DNA of 64,000 nt from JBGSOV01 sp041738935 (GCA_041738935.1 JBGSOV010000019.1:1-64000); one strand, 5' to 3'. Counted from the stretch's first letter, positions 43,640 through 53,150 are shown. Notes: generated from the letters alone by a model not told the origin. Numbers and translations are program-made.

Positions 43640-45184
43640 ATGACACTTGCGCGTAAAATCCTCGGCAATACTTTTGCCCAAGTCGCTGGGCGCTTTGTGA
43701 CTGCGCTGCTGGCTGTTATTGTTGTCAAAATCCTGACGGTTTATCTCGGGCAAGCGGGCTATGGCAAATACGCGACGATTTATGAATTTTTGGCATTTTT
43801 TGGCGCCTTTGCCGATTTTGGTATTTTTACGATTGCCGTGCGCGAAATGTCGAAGGACAAGGCGAAAGAAGCGGCGATTTTTGGTAATGCGCTCGTATTG
43901 CGGACATTTTTTACCACCGGAGCTTTGCTGTTGGCGGCGTTGACGGTGTGGTTTATTCCGCAGTATCGCGATACGGTGATTCCGCTTGGCGTTGCGATTG
44001 CGGCGCTTTCGACCTTTTTTGTGATTATGTCCGGCACATTTTCGGCAGCGCTGCAAATGCGTCTGCGCATGGAAGTTGCCGCCTTTGGACTCATTATTGG
44101 CAAAGTTTTTACGGTTGTAGCGATTGTGGCAATTACAAAATTGTGGTTTCCGAGCGCTCCCGAAGAATCGTTTTTTTGGCTGATCTGGGCAGGAACGATT
44201 GGCGGAGCAATTACTTTTGGTATCACGGCGCTTGTGACCATGCGGATTTTTCCGGTGCGGATTGCTTTTGATTGGGCGCTTGTAAAGCAATTACTCTTTG
44301 AAGCGGCGCCATTTGCGGTTGCACTTGCACTCAACACTTTCTATTTGCGAATGGATATTTTGTTGCTGTCGCTCTTTTTGCCAATCACGACTGATGGTAT
44401 CTGTGCCGAGCGGTTTTGTGGCGACACCGAAGTCGGTTCGTACGCCGTTGCCGCGCGCATGGTCGAGATTGTGGTGATGATTCCAATTTATTTTATGAAC
44501 TCGGTTCTACCGACTCTCACGCGCACTTTGGCGGAAAAATCACATCTGCTTACTAAAATTCTTAATAATGCTTTTGCTTTTTTGCTTGCAGTCGGGCTTC
44601 CCGCAGGAATATTGATGGTTATGCTTTCGCGCGAAGTCGTGCGCATTATTGCTTCGGAAGAGTTTGTGAGCACCGCGACAAGTGCTGGCTCGGATACTGC
44701 GATTCGTATTTTGGGACTGATGATTCCGCTCGCGTTTGTATCGATGTTTTTTGGCTTTTTGCTGATTGCCATTGGCAAGCAATCGACACTCATTTGGATT
44801 AACTTGAGCACCGTCACTTTTAATCTGCTTGCGGACACTTGGGCGATTCCGCACTACGGTTTTGTCGGCGCCGCTTACGCTTCGCTCATGTCAGAATTTG
44901 TGATGATTAGTTTGATGGCAGCTTTCGCGTATCGTGCGTACCAATGGCATCCGCCGCTGGGGAATACGACAAAAACAATTCTTGCTGCGGGGATTTCGGG
45001 AATAATTGCTCTTGGAGTTCATCAGCTTGCTGAAAATTTTGGCAGCATTATCAGTCTCTTCGCTACCAGTTTTATTTTTGCGGGAGTGTATTACTTTGTG
45101 TTGCGTCGCCTAGGCGTGATTACTCCTGAAATTTTGCAGCTGCTTAAAAAAACGCCGCCGAATCAAGAAATGAGCGATGTCTAA
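43640..45184 (+). CDS. Flippase / polysaccharide export protein
   Basis: 514 residues with ~14 membrane helices, in the MATE/MOP Wzx-like pattern (TFAQVAGRFVTALLAVIVVKILTVYLGQAGYGKYATIYEF near the start; LRMEVAAFGLIIGKVFTVVAIVAI). It flips lipid-linked saccharides or lipids across the membrane. It shares codon use with its neighbours. The next gene overlaps its end by eight bases. Confidence 0.9.
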   Translation: MTLARKILGNTFAQVAGRFVTALLAVIVVKILTVYLGQAGYGKYATIYEFLAFFGAFADFGIFTIAVREMSKDKAKEAAIFGNALVLRTFFTTGALLLAALTVWFIPQYRDTVIPLGVAIAALSTFFVIMSGTFSAALQMRLRMEVAAFGLIIGKVFTVVAIVAITKLWFPSAPEESFFWLIWAGTIGGAITFGITALVTMRIFPVRIAFDWALVKQLLFEAAPFAVALALNTFYLRMDILLLSLFLPITTDGICAERFCGDTEVGSYAVAARMVEIVVMIPIYFMNSVLPTLTRTLAEKSHLLTKILNNAFAFLLAVGLPAGILMVMLSREVVRIIASEEFVSTATSAGSDTAIRILGLMIPLAFVSMFFGFLLIAIGKQSTLIWINLSTVTFNLLADTWAIPHYGFVGAAYASLMSEFVMISLMAAFAYRAYQWHPPLGNTTKTILAAGISGIIALGVHQLAENFGSIISLFATSFIFAGVYYFVLRRLGVITPEILQLLKKTPPNQEMSDV

Positions 45185-45620
45185 AATTATAAAAGAATTG
45201 GGCGGAGCCTTTATCACCTTTGGGGTTGTGGGTTTTTTGGCAAATTTTTTTTGGGAATCCGTTCAGGCATATTCCTTGTATCAAAATCATGTTATAGATT
45301 CTCCAGATTACACCCGCATGATGGTCGTGGTTTCTCTGAGGGACATGTTTTTGCTGTTCTCTGTGCTCGTTGTCAGCATGTTGATTTTTCGCAATCGACA
45401 TTGGTATTTGCGCATGTCACCATCAAATCATGCCTTTGTTGTCGTCAGCAATCTATTGCTCGCCGTTTTTATTGAGGTTCGAGCACTCTATTTTGAAAAC
45501 GCCTGGCAATATAGCAACTTGATGCCGACGATGTTTGGCATCGGTCTTTCTCCACTTTTGCAACTGGTTGTGACCTGGTATTTGGCATGGTGGATTACAA
45601 AGGTGCCTTTTAATCGATAA
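45177..45620 (+). CDS. Small membrane protein coupled to flippase
   Basis: 147 residues with four membrane helices (FITFGVVGFLANFFWE, FLLFSVLVVSMLIFRN, FVVVSNLLLAVFIEV, SPLLQLVVTWYLAWWI). No family recognised. Its start overlaps the flippase gene by eight bases, so the two products probably act together, but that is positional. Confidence 0.7.
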   Translation: MSKIIKELGGAFITFGVVGFLANFFWESVQAYSLYQNHVIDSPDYTRMMVVVSLRDMFLLFSVLVVSMLIFRNRHWYLRMSPSNHAFVVVSNLLLAVFIEVRALYFENAWQYSNLMPTMFGIGLSPLLQLVVTWYLAWWITKVPFNR

Positions 45621-45732
45621 ATTTTGGGTAAATAATCTTGTAAGACCCATACATCAAACAAGCGCGTACTATTGTTGTGATATTAATCGACATGATTCAT
45701 TACACATCGGCGAACTTTTCAAAATCACTGAC

Positions 45733-48441
45733 TTACGCCATGGTACCAGAACTGAAACGCGCAAACATGAAAAACAGTAAAGCAAAGACAATTACCATAA
45801 CGAATGGTGCCAGCTGAGAAATCCAATTCTTCCGATGAGGCCTAAAAAGGCGGATGAGGAGCGAATTAGTCACCACCGATACAGACGACAGTGCCATCGC
45901 AAGGCCAGCGAGTTCTGGCTTTAAAACAAGTCCGAAGGAGACAAAAACGCGTGCCGCTATCGGAATACCCGCGACATTGTAGAAAAGCGCAAAAAAGAGG
46001 TTTTGTTTGATTTTACCCATTGTTTCGCGCGACAAATCTATGGCGATAATTATATCTCGTAAATCATCACGAATTATAACAATGCCGCCCGCTTCCATAG
46101 CGACATCGGTGCCCGATCCCATAGCAATTCCTAAGTCGGCTTGAGCAAGGGCAGGCGCGTCATTAATTCCATCGCCGACCATGGCAACACGCAAGCCTTT
46201 TTGCTGTAAATTTTTAACACCTTCGACTTTGTCGGCGGGCAAAACTTCGGCGAGCACATTGTCGATGCCGATTGCTTTTGCAATTGCTTTTGCGGTGCGG
46301 ACATTGTCACCCGTAATCATCCAGGTTTCGATACCCATTTTTTGCAGTTGCTCAACCGCTTCACGACTTGTTTCTTTAATGGTGTCTGCCACGGCAATCA
46401 GCCCCATAATGCTTGATTCATCTGCAAGTATCATCACCGTCTTGCCTTGTTCTTCTAGCTTTTCTACTTCATTGGTTGCTTGATCAAGTGCTTTTCCGAG
46501 CTTATCAGCGATGAGCTTGCGATTGCCGCAGTAATACTTTTTTCCTTGTACGTTGCCCTCTACGCCATGTCCAGGAATCGCAGAAAAGTGAGTTACTTCA
46601 GTTATTGAAAGATTTTTTTGTTGGGCATAATTTACAATTGCTTCGGCGAGTGGATGCTCAGAAGAGCGCTCGAGACTGGCGGCAATTTCTAATATTTTGT
46701 TTTCGGAACTCTCGTTTACCGAAAGCACATCCGTGACTTCGGGTTTTCCTTTTGTCAGTGTGCCGGTTTTGTCAAAAACAATGGTGTCAATCCTGTTCGC
46801 TGCCTCGAGTGGTTCGCCGCCTTTGATAAGCACTCCGTACTCGGCGCCCTTACCCGTCCCCGCCATAATCGCAGTGGGCGTGGCGAGTCCCAGTGCACAA
46901 GGACAAGCAATCACAACAACAGCGGTAAACGCCATCAAAGCAAACGAAAGACTTGCCCCCAACATAAAATACCAGACGACAAAGGTGAGTATCGCGAGTA
47001 AAATCACCGTCGGTACAAAGCGCGCCGAGATACGGTCAGCAATCGCCTGAATCGGCGCTTTTGATCCTTGCGCTTCTTCGATGAGGCGAATAATCCGCGC
47101 AAGCGCTGTTTGCTGTCCCACTTTTTGCGCCTTAAATTCAAAGCTGCCTGTTTTGTTGATTGTTGCCCCTATCACCTTATCACCAATATTTTTTTCTACC
47201 GGAATACTCTCACCTGTGAGCATCGACTCGTCAATGGATGAATGCCCGCTGACAATAATACCGTCTACCGGAATTTTTTCTCCGGGACGCACAAGTATAA
47301 TATTTCCTTCTACAACACTATCGATGGGAATGTCGCGCGTTGTACCATTTTGTACAAGGCGTGCTGATTTTGGCTGCAAGCCCATCAGTTTTGTAATCGC
47401 ACTCGAAACCTTGCCCTTTGCTTTTGCCTCAAGCCATTTTCCGAGAAGTACGAAAGTGATGAGAAACGCGGATGTTTCAAAATAAAGCTCGGGGATTTTT
47501 TGCCCAACTGGCGCGATTATTGTGCTATTTGCTAAAAAATAAATAATCAAATTCACAGTACTATACACAAAAGCTGTTGTTGTACCGATCGCAATCAGAC
47601 TATCCATGTTAAATGTTCTCATTTTGAGACTCGAGAACATTCCTCGGTAAAATCCCCATCCCATCACAAACTGCACCGGCATCGTTAGGACAAACGAAAT
47701 AATACCGACATATGGCAAAATTTCTGCAGTAAAAGGAAGTGTTGGAAAAAAATCGAGCACCATAAAATACAGCATTGGAAGGCTTAAAAAGCCGCTTATT
47801 AAGAATTTCATGAATGCGGTATGTATTTCAACAAGGCGTCTTTTCTGCTCACCAGCGCGATCTTTTTCTTGCGCTCGCGCGGCGCTGTAACCGGCTTTCT
47901 TAATTGCTTGAATAATCTGTTCATCAGAAACAAATGTGACATCAGCAAGAACACTCGCTTTTTCTGCGGCAAAATTTACATTCGCTTGTTCGACATTTGG
48001 CAGTTCTTTGACCGCGCGCTCAATGAGTGCAGCGCAAGAAGAACAATGCATGCCGCGCAGATGAAAAACGCGCATGGTTGCATTTGCTTTTGCTGGAAAC
48101 TGTTCTGTGTGAGGTGCTGGCGTAATTTCCGCGATATTTGATTCCTTCGTTTGATGAACTTCTTTAGGCAGAGGAGCAGAGGAGTTGACCGCAGCATGTG
48201 GTTCGATTGTAGAATCATTATTATCTTCTTCATTATTGAGAATTGCTTCGTATCCAGCACGCTGAATCGCGGCAATAATTTCTGCAGAACTGGTTTTTCC
48301 TTCAAAAGAAATAGCTGCTTCGCCGCTGACAGAATCAATTTTAATTTCTAGTATATCAGGAAGTTTGTGCAATTCACCGCCAATCAGTTTGACGCAAGCA
48401 TCGCAATGTATGCCTTTGATGGTGAGATGTGTCGTCTTCAT
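45733..48441 (-). CDS. copA: Copper-exporting P-type ATPase CopA
   Basis: 902 residues. Two N-terminal HMA domains carry CxxC metal sites (CDAC at residues 13-16 and CSSC near 132). The P1B-type core follows, with CPCALGLATPTAIMAG in the metal-binding helix, the phosphorylated Asp in DKTGTLT, the HP locus in SSEHPLAEAIV, and GDGINDAPALAQADLGIAMGSGTDV. Late helices contain YN and MALSSVS, the Cu+-type (P1B-1) pattern. It pumps Cu+ out at the expense of ATP. It is the third gene of a csoR-led operon. Confidence 0.96.
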   Translation of the reverse strand: MKTTHLTIKGIHCDACVKLIGGELHKLPDILEIKIDSVSGEAAISFEGKTSSAEIIAAIQRAGYEAILNNEEDNNDSTIEPHAAVNSSAPLPKEVHQTKESNIAEITPAPHTEQFPAKANATMRVFHLRGMHCSSCAALIERAVKELPNVEQANVNFAAEKASVLADVTFVSDEQIIQAIKKAGYSAARAQEKDRAGEQKRRLVEIHTAFMKFLISGFLSLPMLYFMVLDFFPTLPFTAEILPYVGIISFVLTMPVQFVMGWGFYRGMFSSLKMRTFNMDSLIAIGTTTAFVYSTVNLIIYFLANSTIIAPVGQKIPELYFETSAFLITFVLLGKWLEAKAKGKVSSAITKLMGLQPKSARLVQNGTTRDIPIDSVVEGNIILVRPGEKIPVDGIIVSGHSSIDESMLTGESIPVEKNIGDKVIGATINKTGSFEFKAQKVGQQTALARIIRLIEEAQGSKAPIQAIADRISARFVPTVILLAILTFVVWYFMLGASLSFALMAFTAVVVIACPCALGLATPTAIMAGTGKGAEYGVLIKGGEPLEAANRIDTIVFDKTGTLTKGKPEVTDVLSVNESSENKILEIAASLERSSEHPLAEAIVNYAQQKNLSITEVTHFSAIPGHGVEGNVQGKKYYCGNRKLIADKLGKALDQATNEVEKLEEQGKTVMILADESSIMGLIAVADTIKETSREAVEQLQKMGIETWMITGDNVRTAKAIAKAIGIDNVLAEVLPADKVEGVKNLQQKGLRVAMVGDGINDAPALAQADLGIAMGSGTDVAMEAGGIVIIRDDLRDIIIAIDLSRETMGKIKQNLFFALFYNVAGIPIAARVFVSFGLVLKPELAGLAMALSSVSVVTNSLLIRLFRPHRKNWISQLAPFVMVIVFALLFFMFARFSSGTMA

Positions 48442-48500
48442 GTGATAAAGGAAAAAGGGAGTAAAAAGTCAAAAATTCATAAAAACGGTAAACTATCCGC

Positions 48501-49862
48501 TCAATCAACAACGGTAAATTTGCCCGGATACATACCCATGCCGCAGCTAAAGCGAATTTCACCAGTTTTTTCGGGGGTAAACTCGATAATGTTTTCGCCG
48601 ATCTTGAGATATTCCTGAACTCCAAAGGCTGGCATAGCAATGCTGGCGGCGCAGCTATTTGTCGTCTCAGAAGTGATTATCCATCTGACTGGGACGCCTT
48701 TTTTGATGACGAATTCGTTTGGGCTGTAGCCGCCAAAACCCTGAGTCATATTTACGATTTGAATCTCGTCGTTATTGAGAGTGACAGGGTTGGTTGGCGG
48801 AGAGCTCGTTTCGGATGATGGTGGCAGAATATTCTCCCAAAAAGGAACAAAACCTGACAAGCGATAACCATTCGCAAAATTAAAAATGGCAAAAGCTATG
48901 ACAATTAGTCCGGCAGTTTTGAAAAAAATCTTTGCGGCAGTTCCGCGAATTACAGAGGTAAGTCCACCGACACCAAGAAGTCCAGGGGTTGTTCCAAGCG
49001 CAAACACTGACATAATTATCGCACCTTGAATAAAGCCAGTCGAAGCAATCGCAGCCACTTGCATCATTTGAGTAAATCCGCAAGGAAGAAAAAACGTCAG
49101 TGCGCCCGCGATAAGTGTGCCGCGATGGGAGTATTTTTTTGTATGCTGCGTGTTGATTCCCAGCCATTTGCCGAGAGCAGGAGGAAGTGTCGGGGTAAGG
49201 TTGTTTACTTTCGGAAAAATTTCAATCAACTGTATACCGAGAAGAAGCATAACAACTGCTACCAAAATCGTAATGATGGCGAGCCCCATATTCCCCAAGA
49301 CGAAAAATCCACCAATCGAACCAAGCAGCCCGCCCAGAAGAAAAAAGCCGATTATGCGTCCGAGATTAAAAAATAAATGTGGTCGAAAGCGCTGCATGAT
49401 TGTCGCCTCCGGGTGTTTTTCTGCATATCGAGCAGAAATAGCAAGTGTCAATCCGCCAATCAGCGCCATACACGTCGAGACTCCGGCGGTAAGCCCCAAG
49501 AGCAATGCAGAAACGATTCCTCCACCTATAGAATTTCCAAAAGCAAACGTGATACCGAATTGGCGTAAAACGAAAAACCCGATTGCAAAAATGAGAGCGC
49601 CCACAGCCAATTGTTCATACTCGCGAGCGTCCATCGTCAGCCATTTAAGCGTTTCGTCTTCTCCGACTTCGTAGCCAACTTCGGTAACTGCTGTTTTTAC
49701 TTTTTGCATATCTACTTCACCGGTAAAAGAAATTACCGCTGAGCACTTGCGTGTACTTGCTTCGACTTTTTTAACATTAGGAATATCTAAAAGTGCGCGT
49801 TCGATAAGTATTTCACAAGACCGGCAATGCATTTTGCGAATTGGTATGCGAAGAGTGTTCAT
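48501..49862 (-). CDS. HMA domain + UreH/DsbD-like membrane protein + cupredoxin
   Basis: 453 residues in three modules. Residues 1-75 are an HMA domain with CRSC at 13-16. Residues ~85-335 hold six membrane helices of the UreH/DsbD_2 type (GLTAGVSTCMALIGGLTLAISARYAE, FLPCGFTQMMQVAAIASTGF), with repeated Cys and Met lining. The C-terminal ~95 residues are a cupredoxin-like domain with CAASIAMPAF and RFSCGMGMYPGKF, giving Cys/Met copper ligands. It lies between csoR and copA, so it is a copper transfer or sequestration protein. The three-module fusion is known in Gram-positive and CPR-type genomes. Confidence 0.85.
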   Translation of the reverse strand: MNTLRIPIRKMHCRSCEILIERALLDIPNVKKVEASTRKCSAVISFTGEVDMQKVKTAVTEVGYEVGEDETLKWLTMDAREYEQLAVGALIFAIGFFVLRQFGITFAFGNSIGGGIVSALLLGLTAGVSTCMALIGGLTLAISARYAEKHPEATIMQRFRPHLFFNLGRIIGFFLLGGLLGSIGGFFVLGNMGLAIITILVAVVMLLLGIQLIEIFPKVNNLTPTLPPALGKWLGINTQHTKKYSHRGTLIAGALTFFLPCGFTQMMQVAAIASTGFIQGAIIMSVFALGTTPGLLGVGGLTSVIRGTAAKIFFKTAGLIVIAFAIFNFANGYRLSGFVPFWENILPPSSETSSPPTNPVTLNNDEIQIVNMTQGFGGYSPNEFVIKKGVPVRWIITSETTNSCAASIAMPAFGVQEYLKIGENIIEFTPEKTGEIRFSCGMGMYPGKFTVVD

Positions 49863-49889
49863 TAGTTATAAAAAAAATGGATGCTTACA

Positions 49890-50174
49890 TCACTTGTTGG
49901 CGAGCTTAGAAACAAGCAAGATTTCTTCGATCATTTCTTGTTTGTGTTCGGGTGATCCGGTCGCCAATGCCGTTTTGACACAGCTTTCCAAATGATTTTC
50001 CATCAGTAAATGGTGTGCGGATTTTAGGAGACCAATAACAGCAAGATTCTGCTGCATAATATCAATACAATATTTTCCGTCTTCCATCATCGTTTGGATT
50101 TTGGCGAGAGAACCGTGGGCTTTTTTAAAAGCAATAGCGGCCTTTTGTTTTTTTGTATAGTTGTGGCTATTCAT
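49890..50174 (-). CDS. csoR: CsoR-family copper-sensing repressor
   Basis: 94 residues, all-helical, with the Cu(I) ligand set Cys36, His61 and Cys65 of the CsoR C-H-C triad (YCIDIMQQN ... HLESCV). The ATG at 50174 was chosen to fit the family; a longer in-frame start would add 38 hydrophobic residues. Cu(I) binding releases the repressor from DNA. It leads the operon with the HMA/cupredoxin gene and copA. A palindromic operator overlaps its promoter. Confidence 0.95.
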   Translation of the reverse strand: MNSHNYTKKQKAAIAFKKAHGSLAKIQTMMEDGKYCIDIMQQNLAVIGLLKSAHHLLMENHLESCVKTALATGSPEHKQEMIEEILLVSKLANK

Positions 50175-50196
50175 TAAAAATATAAAAGTTAATACA

Positions 50197-50225
50197 ATAA
50201 TACCTATACCTATGGTATGGGTCAA
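50197..50225 (-). promoter_or_regulatory. csoR operon promoter with palindromic operator in the spacer
   Basis: Minus strand: -35 TTGACC (50220-50225), a 17-base spacer, -10 TATTAT (50197-50202), with start predicted ~16 bases before csoR. Inside the spacer, 50202-50222 is a palindrome with core ATACC-TAT-GGTAT and outer ACC/GGT arms. A GC-flanked palindrome in the spacer is typical of CsoR operators. This is the only promoter in the window I found with both boxes clear. Confidence 0.8.
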
Positions 50226-50308
50226 TAGGAATATTCGCACATCAGCAAAACTTGGCGTACGACAAACCAAAAAATAGAACAAAAGCACTTGGGTTTATTT
50301 TGCAAACA

Positions 50309-50326
50309 TAGGTATTAACATGCCTA
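50309..50326 (-). terminator. Hairpin after homoserine dehydrogenase gene
   Basis: TAGGTAT (50309-50315) and ATGCCTA (50320-50326) pair with one G-T pair around a TAAC loop, two bases beyond the hom stop codon. The following TGTTTG run is weak. A possible terminator for the rpsB-hom transcript. Confidence 0.4.
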
Positions 50327-50327
50327 A

Positions 50328-51596
50328 TTAATGACGTATCGGTAAATAAAACGGCGCTTCGGCATTAAAATCAAGAGTGGCAACCTCGGCGAGTGCGGTC
50401 TTAAATTGCTCGTTCTCAACAGGAAACGTCGTGAGTGCGAAGTGAATCGGATTGGTTTTTTGTTGCCCCAGTTGTTCGACCGCATCGATAGAGATATCAT
50501 GTTTGCCAAAAATCGAACAAATCTCCCCCAAAATTCCGGGGCGATCAGTAACGCGGAAGCGCAAATAATATGCCTGTTTTGGCGCTGTAACCTCGGTAAT
50601 AGTTTTGGTGGGGCGAATCGATTTGTCCGTACCCTGCGCAAGCGCAACCATGTCTGAAACGATCGCGGCGGCGGTAGCAAAGCGACCGGCACCTTCTCCA
50701 CTTAAAAAATTGCCAACTGTATTGTATTTGCCAATAAGATTGATGGCGTTCAACACACCATCAACACCGGCAATACGATGATTCCCGACGATAAGTGTCG
50801 GCGATACTTGTGCAGATAATCTTCCATCTGCATGAAGCTGCGCAGAGGCAAGAAGTTTGATGCGACCGCCAAAATGCTTGGCATATAAAAAATCAGTTGC
50901 AGTAATTCCGCCAATACCTGTTCGCGAGATGGATTCAGGATGAATGCCAACGCCAAACGCAAGCGCACACAAAATGGAAAGTTTATAAACAACATCAAAG
51001 CCTTCGATATCATCTGTTGGATCAGCTTCGGCATAGCCTAGCGTTTGCGCTTCGCTCAAAACAGTGGCGAAATCGGCACCTTCGTGGTCCATCTTCGTGA
51101 GAATGTAATTGGTTGTGCCATTGAGGATTCCCCCTAAAGAAAGGATTGGATCTGCCGACAAGCCACATGTAATGGTGGAAAGCAGGGGAATGCCGCCGCC
51201 AACTGCTGCTTCAAATAAAATCTGGGTGTTGTGCTCTTCTGCGAGTGCGGCGAGTTCGGCGAAGTGCAGGGCAATCATTTTTTTATTCGCGGTTACTACC
51301 TTTTTGCCATTGGCAAGTGCTTTTTTTACAAATTGCAAAGCAATGCCCTCGCCGCCTATTGTCTCACAAATAATATCGATTTCGGGGTCAGCCAAAACCT
51401 CTTCTGCATCACGAAAAAGATGGCGATACGCGTCATGGATTTCGGAATCGAGTTCGGCATCCTTTGTACAAATGGCGACTAATTCTAGGCTTGTTCCTGT
51501 TCGGGCAGTGATATTCGCCTGATCAGCAAGGAGAATACGTGAGACGCCGCCGCCGATGATACCGTGGCCAAAAATGGCGACCTTGGTGGTTTTCAT
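50328..51596 (-). CDS. hom: Homoserine dehydrogenase
   Basis: 422 residues. N-terminal NAD(P) loop VAIFGHGIIGGGVSR, catalytic domain with VVTANKKMIALH, the substrate region AAVGGGIPLLSTITCGLSAD ... GGILNGTTNYILTKM, and GYAEADPTDDIEG. A C-terminal ACT domain (YYLRFRVTDRPGILGEICSIFG) suggests amino-acid feedback control. It reduces aspartate semialdehyde to homoserine for threonine or methionine. Neither thrB, thrC nor an aspartokinase is in the window. It follows tsf by ten bases. Confidence 0.95.
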   Translation of the reverse strand: MKTTKVAIFGHGIIGGGVSRILLADQANITARTGTSLELVAICTKDAELDSEIHDAYRHLFRDAEEVLADPEIDIICETIGGEGIALQFVKKALANGKKVVTANKKMIALHFAELAALAEEHNTQILFEAAVGGGIPLLSTITCGLSADPILSLGGILNGTTNYILTKMDHEGADFATVLSEAQTLGYAEADPTDDIEGFDVVYKLSILCALAFGVGIHPESISRTGIGGITATDFLYAKHFGGRIKLLASAQLHADGRLSAQVSPTLIVGNHRIAGVDGVLNAINLIGKYNTVGNFLSGEGAGRFATAAAIVSDMVALAQGTDKSIRPTKTITEVTAPKQAYYLRFRVTDRPGILGEICSIFGKHDISIDAVEQLGQQKTNPIHFALTTFPVENEQFKTALAEVATLDFNAEAPFYLPIRH

Positions 51597-51606
51597 AGAG
51601 GAAGAT

Positions 51607-52377
51607 TTAGACTTCGACACGAGCAAATTGCACAACCTTGGCGCCTGACTTTTGAAGGAGTGTCTCGATGGAAATTTCGGGGTCTTTGACAAAAGCTTGC
51701 TTCAAAAGCGCACCTTCTTCGCGGAATTTTTTCTCTTTTCCGAGCATAATTTTACCAATGATCTCTGCTGGCTTCCCTTCGTTTTTGAGTTGCTCTTCCC
51801 AAATTTCCCTTTCTTTCGCCACGAGTTCATCAGAAATTTCTTCTGGACGAATTACTTGTGGTGAGTTGGCAGCAATGTGCATAGCAATATCGCGCGCCAG
51901 CTCTTCGTCACCACCATCAAGCGCAACTAGTCCTGCCAATTTGTTGTTGGAGTGAATGTAACTTCCGATTACTGACCCGCCCTTAATCACGACCGCTTCC
52001 CCAAACGAAATATTTTCGCCAAGCTGCGCAACCAACTCTGCACGCTGTTGCTCAAAACGAGACTTAGCTTCTTCTGTGCCCTTACTGTTGGCGACATCTG
52101 CCAATTCTTGCAGTGTTGCAGAAAAGCTTTCGTTGCGGGCAACGAAGTCGGTTTCGCATTGCAGTGATACCGCAGCACGACCTGCAATCGCGACAGCGCC
52201 TTCGGATGTGGCACGACCTGCTTTTTTGTCTGCTTTTTCGGCACCAGCTTTACGCAAAATGTCGATTGCTTTTTCAAGATCACCACTTGCTTCGACAAGA
52301 GCCTTTTTACACGCCATCATCGATACGCCAGATTTATTACGAAGTTCCATTACTGCTTTGGCTGAAATCTCGGACAT
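51607..52377 (-). CDS. tsf: Translation elongation factor Ts
   Basis: 256 residues. AVMELRNKSGVSMMACKKALVEASGDLEKAIDILRK is the UBA-like N-terminal domain, followed by the DFVARNESF core motif and the dimerisation/core region (HIAANSPQVIRPEEIS). It recharges EF-Tu with GTP. It follows rpsB, as in most bacteria, but with a membrane protein gene inserted between. Confidence 0.97.
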   Translation of the reverse strand: MSEISAKAVMELRNKSGVSMMACKKALVEASGDLEKAIDILRKAGAEKADKKAGRATSEGAVAIAGRAAVSLQCETDFVARNESFSATLQELADVANSKGTEEAKSRFEQQRAELVAQLGENISFGEAVVIKGGSVIGSYIHSNNKLAGLVALDGGDEELARDIAMHIAANSPQVIRPEEISDELVAKEREIWEEQLKNEGKPAEIIGKIMLGKEKKFREEGALLKQAFVKDPEISIETLLQKSGAKVVQFARVEV

Positions 52378-52400
52378 AAACTAAAAAAAAGAAAGAGGTG

Positions 52401-53150
52401 TTATTTTACGGCACGACGAAACTTTTCCGCAAATGGATAAACAACAGGAATACGAAGCCATTTTCCACTATAAGCACTATACATTCCCCACAAATAAACA
52501 ATAACCACCACAAGTCGCAACAATGTTTCAAGTGCCGTCAACACGCCGAGTCCCGAGCCACCACCCATATAAAAAGGGCTCGTAACGATTTTGAGCAACA
52601 TACCAACACCAATTGAGCCGGCCGTCAAAACAACGCCTTGCCAGGCATGAAATTGCACATATTGTGAATCACGTTTTAAAAGCAGGGGAATTATTACAAA
52701 GATATACAAATAACACGCTGCTGCCATGAGTTTTTCTGAATCATCTGGTTGCGTTAATCCGGGCAAACCCTGGGCAGAGCCGGACTGTTTTGCGGTTTGG
52801 GATTGTGGCGGATTCATTTCTTGAAGCTTGTGGTGTTGTTCTTGCACAGTTGCCTGAAACTTGCCCAACAGCGAATCCATCATTCCTGGTTTTTTGGTTG
52901 GAGGCACAATCTCGTCTGCACCAGCAAAATCACCCCCGCCATCTTCATTCTGTGGTTGAACTTGTGGATGATTGATTTCTTCTAAAATTTGGTGCGCTTC
53001 CTCGTGTCCAGGAAAAAACTTCAACAGCTCTTCGCACCCGCGTCGCACTTGCTCAATGCGACCTTCCTCACGCCAGCGCAAGATATAATTCCATGCATCT
53101 TGGGGAGTCATTCCATTTTCGGCCGCGAATTGTGCTTCCGCATCACTCAT
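52401..53150 (-). CDS. Tic20/DUF4870-like membrane protein between rpsB and tsf
   Basis: 249 residues. Residues ~1-65 are a helical TPR-like segment (GRIEQVRRGCEELLKFFPGHEEAHQILE). A Pro/Gln-rich linker runs to ~140. The C-terminal ~110 residues have three or four membrane helices with YLYIFVIIPLLLKRDSQYVQFHAWQGVVL, the DUF4870/Tic20-like motif. Its ATG overlaps the rpsB stop (ATGA). Function unknown; the locus links it to translation or ribosome-membrane contact only by position. Confidence 0.7.
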   Translation of the reverse strand: MSDAEAQFAAENGMTPQDAWNYILRWREEGRIEQVRRGCEELLKFFPGHEEAHQILEEINHPQVQPQNEDGGGDFAGADEIVPPTKKPGMMDSLLGKFQATVQEQHHKLQEMNPPQSQTAKQSGSAQGLPGLTQPDDSEKLMAAACYLYIFVIIPLLLKRDSQYVQFHAWQGVVLTAGSIGVGMLLKIVTSPFYMGGGSGLGVLTALETLLRLVVVIVYLWGMYSAYSGKWLRIPVVYPFAEKFRRAVK

